Positions 59,701-64,000 of a stretch of DNA of 64,000 bases are shown one piece after another. This DNA is from Branchiostoma floridae (Eukaryota; Chordata; Leptocardii; Amphioxiformes; Branchiostomatidae). The position numbers were made by a program, and so were the translations under genes. The notes under the pieces are model-generated. The model was not told the DNA's origin. It did no database searches and was given only the letters and a program-made list of their open reading frames with translations. Numbering within the stretch: the stretch's first letter is position 1; the number at the start of each line of letters is the position of its first letter. The DNA is taken from NCBI RefSeq assembly GCF_000003815.2, contig NC_049987.1:21152187-21216186 (forward strand). Reading direction: 5' to 3'.

Positions 59701-62700
59701 TCGCATAGTATCATTGGCGCACCGTGCACACCGGCCTAGTTCTGTTACTTACTTTGTTCAGCTTTGTTGTAGTAGTTTTAGACTTGTTAGAATGTAGGCA
59801 ACCAATGTTAGATAAATTATGTCAGTGCTATCAGGAATACAGTATAGATTAGCTGAGCAGCGAGTATCATGCGGACGTGGCGGAAGTCAGTGGGGGGGAG
59901 TCACCAGATAGGTCAGTTTAGATGTAAGATAGACATATAGAGATAGAATTATAGATATACATGTGGGTTTTACTCCCCGGGATAGTAATGTGTAGTTCGT
60001 ATGATGTTACCATATAGCAGGTCAGGGGTGTCCGGCGTTTCATGTAGTTGTCGGAAGGTCTATTTGTTGTGTTTATGTGTTGAGGAGATATTAATGTTTA
60101 AGTCGAGAGGTAGGGGAGAGAGCAGCGGAGTTGAGTTGAGACGTAGATGAGGTGTCGAGGTTAGAAGTCCGGTGTTATGTGTATGTGCGTCAGTGGTTGC
60201 TTTGCGTTGTCCTGTCCGACCCCAACCTCTACAGGCGTGATCCCACAGCACGACTCGGCAGACAACGATGCCCCGAGGGCCCGACGTCGTATAGGAGTCG
60301 CCGTCGTGGGAGCATCTAGCCGGGAGGCCTCTGTGGACAAGACAAGCCTCTTCCCGACGGGCAGAGGAGTTCCTGTCGTTTCCCTGTGGTTCCGGGACAC
60401 ACCCGGAAGTGCGCAAGCCGGCCGCCGAGGAGGAAGTTGGCGCGGGACACCTGGCAACCATTTGATGAACTTTTGTTGTTGTAAATTGTTATGTTTTTGT
60501 TGTTGTTTTGTAAATGTCGGAATGTCGCTGACCTGCATTGTAGAAGAATTAGTAGTATTGTATAGAAGTATGTAAAAGAAAAGCGGTGATGATCTTCCTG
60601 ATAATATGTCCCGGTAATCAATAATTGATAACAGCTGTCAACAATGTGGAAATTGTTTTAAAAAATGAGGGGTGAGGTGTCACGAGGTGACATCGTGACC
60701 ACTCTGTGATAACCCCTGGTGTGGGGAATGTCACCGGACTAAGTGGGACCAGATGTAGGGGTCGGGGGGTAAGTTACACATGGTAAGGGCAGGGGATTCC
60801 AGCTAGAGACGCCGACAGGGTAGGACGTGCCCACATTGTCCTGAATAAAGGTTATCATCTCCGCAACATCATGCCTCTGTCCTGATCCTTGACTTGACTC
60901 ACTACCATGCCACCGTGACACCTGCATGGTCCATGCCACCGCAGTCCATAATAATTACTCATATTCTGAATAGAAAAATAACCATTTTCAACTTACATTC
61001 CTCTATATACATGATATATGCCCTGTAAGTCTGTAACAATATGAGAAACTTGATACTGTAAGCAAAAACCTTTGTTTGTAAAAGCAGATTTCCTATAGAA
61101 TTACCGGTAGAATACAACTGTTTTAAGTATCGTTCCACTATAATTGCTCTTCACTGTATTGAAAGGAATAGAAATATACATTTAGTTTCAAACAGCCCTG
61201 ACTGCCTTTGGGACAGCTGTAACATTGTTATGTCAGATGTACATACCATTCAAATTGACAGGGGGGAGGGTAACTGCTTGAATTGTTTTAGAAAGCTGTA
61301 ATGTCACCATGGTTATGACAAGAACACACAAACTTTGACAAAGGCAGACCCCTAAATTACATGTTAAGTAGATAAGCGAAGTGATATATTCTTAATTTGA
61401 TTGAGGCTCTCCTCAAATAAGAGACCAATGGTTTAATGATCATAAATTATACTGTTACTTGCAAGGACAATCTGTCTGCAGGACTTCAGTGTCAGACTTT
61501 GGATGCCATAAAACTAAAAGGAATCAAACCACCAAGCTACTGAGTAAGAAGTGGGACGTGTACATGCATCGGTAGGTTGTACCGCACAATAATCTTGTCC
61601 TATGTTGCAATCAGGGGACGGCAGAATTATGGACCTGAGCAGACGGGGCCTGTCCAGAATTGAGCTGCCCCCTGGTGCGGCGCCTGTAGCACTTATACTG
61701 GACAAGAACAACATCAGCAGGATAGACAACCTGCAGACACAGGACCAGATTCAGCAGGTAGGGTCAAGACTCGTAATAGTCTTCATTTGTTTTATAATTT
61801 ACATTCTTGCACAGAGGGTATGCCCCAACCAGCAAATTGTGTACCTTTTGCTATCAGCTGATAACATGTCAGAAGAAAAATGGGTACACCTGATTGTGCA
61901 GTAGCCAAGGGGATATCTTATTTTATATCATACACAGGCCATATTTATGTTCAATTTCGGTGTTCCTACTAGTACCAGTCCATATTTTGTGGTACAGCCT
62001 CCATAGTTCGATTTGAACAATTTGAACTTGCTTGCCTGCGCTGCTGTTGAAAATTTGGACAGCTGTTCTCAAACCAAACTGAAGATTATGATCATTGTTT
62101 ATGCTACCAGTCTAGTGGACGTTTATTATATCCTACATGCCTTTAGTGTCATGCAAGAATTGGATGTGTAGTGATCAAATTTTCCACCCGTGGGACTGAG
62201 CTAACGAACACAAATGGTGCCATGACTTCTGCTGGGCCAATTTACAGGCCATGTAGGTTCTCTACATACTGAATAATTGATACAGCCGGGAATTTATTGA
62301 CTGGGACCTTCTGTCATTAATGCACAGAATGTCATAAATGACCTCTCTTATACAGCAAGTGAGTCTGAAAGTATATAGCTCATGTTACCAATTCTCAATT
62401 AACCAATATGGAGTCATAATAACTTAGTCATATAAAGATACTACATGTAGCTTCAAAGCTGTTACAGGTTTTGTACCTAATTTGTTCAATGGTGTACAGC
62501 AAGCAGTTAAAAAGCATAACTTTGATCATGAGATTTACCACTTGTTACATTCATATGCCCAAATAGACTATACGACTGAATAAATATTGACTTTTGTGAA
62601 TGGTACTAAAGTTTTAAGAGTCAAGCGTGACGCCATAGGTAATGTAAATGTAACTGGCAAAAATAATCACCATACTTATGTGAGGTATATATTACTATTA

Positions 62701-64000
62701 TTAGATGTGTTTTACTATCAAACTGTTTTTATACCATACAAATTTGTTGCTGCCAGTCTTCATTTTGATTGTTGTTTAAGATCATTGGCATCTTGTTTTA
62801 TGTACGTTCATAGTGTAAATTCTAGGCTTTTTGCTATATGACAGATGAAAGATTTATATTTTACTTTTTCATTCTTCCGCAGCTGTCTATAGCAGGAAAC
62901 AGGCTAGTGCGGATGGTCGGGGTTTCCCAGCTGCCGTATCTCCGAGTTCTCAACCTGCCCAACAACAGTATCGTCACCATCGAGGGAGTCAAGCAGCTAC
63001 AGCAGCTGGAGTGGCTGAACCTGTCAGGAAACAGTATCAAGGTAGGGAAGGGAGAGAGCTGAAGGAAATGATAGAGAGGGAGAAGGAGAGGGAAAGACAA
63101 AGGTACCAAAGAATTGTAACTGTTGAGTGAGGGAAGCAGGTACAGCAGCTGGAGTGGCTGAACCTGTCAGGAAACAGTATCAAGGTAGGGAAGGGGAGGG
63201 GGATTGAGGGAATGATAGAGAGGGAGAAGGAGAGGGAAAGACAAAGGTACCAAAGAATTGTAACTGTTGAGTGAGGGAAGCAGGTACAGCAGCTGGAGTG
63301 GCTGAACCTGTCAGGAAACAGTATCAAGGTAGGGGAGGGGAGAGAGGGAGCAAGTGAGTGAGAATTAGATGGAGGTAGAATAGCCAAGGAAAAGGAGGTG
63401 AAAAGATGGATGGAAGATAATGATAGGAAAGCTTAAGGAGAAGTGATGGAAGGATAGAGAGAAGGGAAAATAAGGAAAGGGATGTTTTGGGTTAAAATAT
63501 AAGAGGATTGAATGAAAGAATTTGATTGATCTTAGTAGAGAGTGTGGAATTGATTTACAAGAGAGGTAGAGTGGCTTACATTGATAAACATGTTAAGATT
63601 TTGGCAGTGTGATGTAGCCATTCTTTTTTTAAGTATTGTAAACATTGTTCCCACTGCCATGAAATTGAATACAGTATTCTGAACATTGTATGGAAATGGA
63701 GGAACATTGAGGAAGTCTAAGCAAATTTGGAAATGTATGTAGAAATGATTACAGACTTTTGAAATTAATTCTTAACTTTGATTTGACTCTCTAGTAACTT
63801 TTAGTAAAATGATGTTACTTACCTGTTTCTAGGTTTACCTGTTAATTTTTTGTTTCTATGTATGAGTTAAGATATCTTGTGACAAGGTCCTTTGTAAGGG
63901 TAACACAGTGACAAGATGCAAAAGTATAAGAATTACCCATTAAGAATACATATTGAGAAAACAACAATTTTCCTTTTATAGGTCCCTAAGAATGGCCCAT
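53751..64000 (+). CDS. CEP97: CEP97 (leucine-rich repeat centrosomal protein), 5' part
   Basis: Exons 53751-53793, 61615-61757, 62883-63041 and from 63982 past the edge. The protein starts [20 protein letters not shown]; then LRRs [47 protein letters not shown] and [33 protein letters not shown] and LEWLNL are the CEP97 pattern. CEP97 with CP110 caps centrioles and restrains ciliogenesis; only the first ~105 residues are here and the rest (more LRRs, IQ motif) is outside. Phases 1, 0, 0 match. Intron 1 is 7.8 kb and full of mobile DNA. The first exon is weaker evidence because it has no conserved motif, but its phase fits. Confidence 0.9.
53794..55186. other. CEP97 intron 1, first part: no feature seen
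   Basis: AT-rich intronic sequence with no open frame carrying a recognised motif, and no inverted repeat that I could find. Confidence 0.4.
55190..56015. mobile_element. 826-bp PIF/Harbinger-like element
   Basis: Inverted ends GGCCCGATCTAGACACATTT and, read inverted, GGCGCGATCTACACACAGTT, continuing to TTCCCGATAT; TAA on each side (55187-55189 and 56016-56018). CCGATATCGG motifs are repeated near both ends. A 131-codon frame (55356-55751, plus) has an Arg-rich segment [20 protein letters not shown] but no recognised transposase motif. Confidence 0.78.
57104..60920. mobile_element. 3.8-kb palindromic element made of two L-I-L units head to head
   Basis: Four ~240-bp repeats: L at 57104-57348 and 58815-59059 (plus) and inverted copies at 59060-59298 and 60678-60920. 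The internal segment (57349-58814) recurs inverted at 59299-60677 with small indels. L starts TGTCACGGTGG and ends CGTGACA. CCTG lies on both outer sides (57100-57103 and 60921-60924). Each half looks like a terminal-repeat retrotransposon without coding capacity, but no RT, gag or integrase motif exists; the inverted L termini also allow a foldback DNA transposon. It sits in CEP97 intron 1. Confidence 0.8.
62992..63335. repeat. ~143-bp tandem repeat containing the 3' end of CEP97 exon 3
   Basis: The text from CAGCAGCTGGAGTGG through AACAGTATCAAGGTAGGG recurs at about 63143 and 63287, with GAGAGGGAGAAGGAGAGG-type intron between. The exon pieces in the extra copies encode [14 protein letters not shown] again and keep the GTAGGG donor, but are preceded by a purine-rich sequence, a poor acceptor. 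Confidence 0.85.

Noticed and set aside
61602..61904. CEP97 frame extended past 61757
   Set aside because: A GTAGGG donor follows QDQIQQ and the next LRR residues resume at 62883 in the right phase.

Overview
The window looks like nuclear DNA of an invertebrate deuterostome, most likely a cephalochordate (amphioxus, Branchiostoma-like). That is an inference from short GT-AG exons, vertebrate-like proteins with full introns, and dense diverse transposons; no species marker was checked. A 100-base run of N at 15478-15577 shows it is a scaffolded assembly.

Four host genes are present. (1) A large alpha-2-macroglobulin-like thioester protein gene lies on the minus strand. A TATA box and signal-peptide exon sit near 41.5 kb, exons run leftwards to 224, and the gene continues past the left edge. 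I traced 28 exon positions whose splice phases agree from end to end. Two features stand out: four tandem copies of the bait-region exon (two intact and mutually exclusive by phase), and a 59-bp tandem duplication that breaks the frame of exon 12. (2) A complete CCDC28-family gene lies on the plus strand (45.3-47.7 kb, six exons, 205 aa). (3) A complete RPL24 gene lies on the minus strand (50.0-53.4 kb, six exons, 154 aa). (4) The 5' part of CEP97 lies on the plus strand (53.75 kb to the right edge, four exons seen). RPL24 and CEP97 are head to head across 355 bp, an arrangement that, from memory, resembles human 3q12.

Most of the rest is mobile DNA. The intron between exons 21 and 22 of the macroglobulin gene holds about 15 kb of inserted sequence (roughly 4.0-19.2 kb). 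It carries a minus-strand gene set: an SGNH-hydrolase-like exon, a 25-residue tandem-repeat protein, and a ~1,960-residue protein broken by one frameshift. The long protein has an N-terminal cysteine-rich region, a FEN1/XPG-like nuclease core and a TSO1/tesmin-type CXC domain. Both ends of this region resemble the ends of a 0.4-kb element at 48.9-49.3 kb, which suggests an autonomous/non-autonomous pair. This is the best candidate here for an undescribed mobile system.

Other repeats include a 3.8-kb palindrome built from four ~240-bp terminal repeats inside CEP97 intron 1, at least nine MITE-like elements with recognisable inverted repeats and several target duplications, three tRNA-derived SINEs, a 5'-truncated LINE with a clear target duplication just inside macroglobulin intron 1, and diverged tandem repeats.
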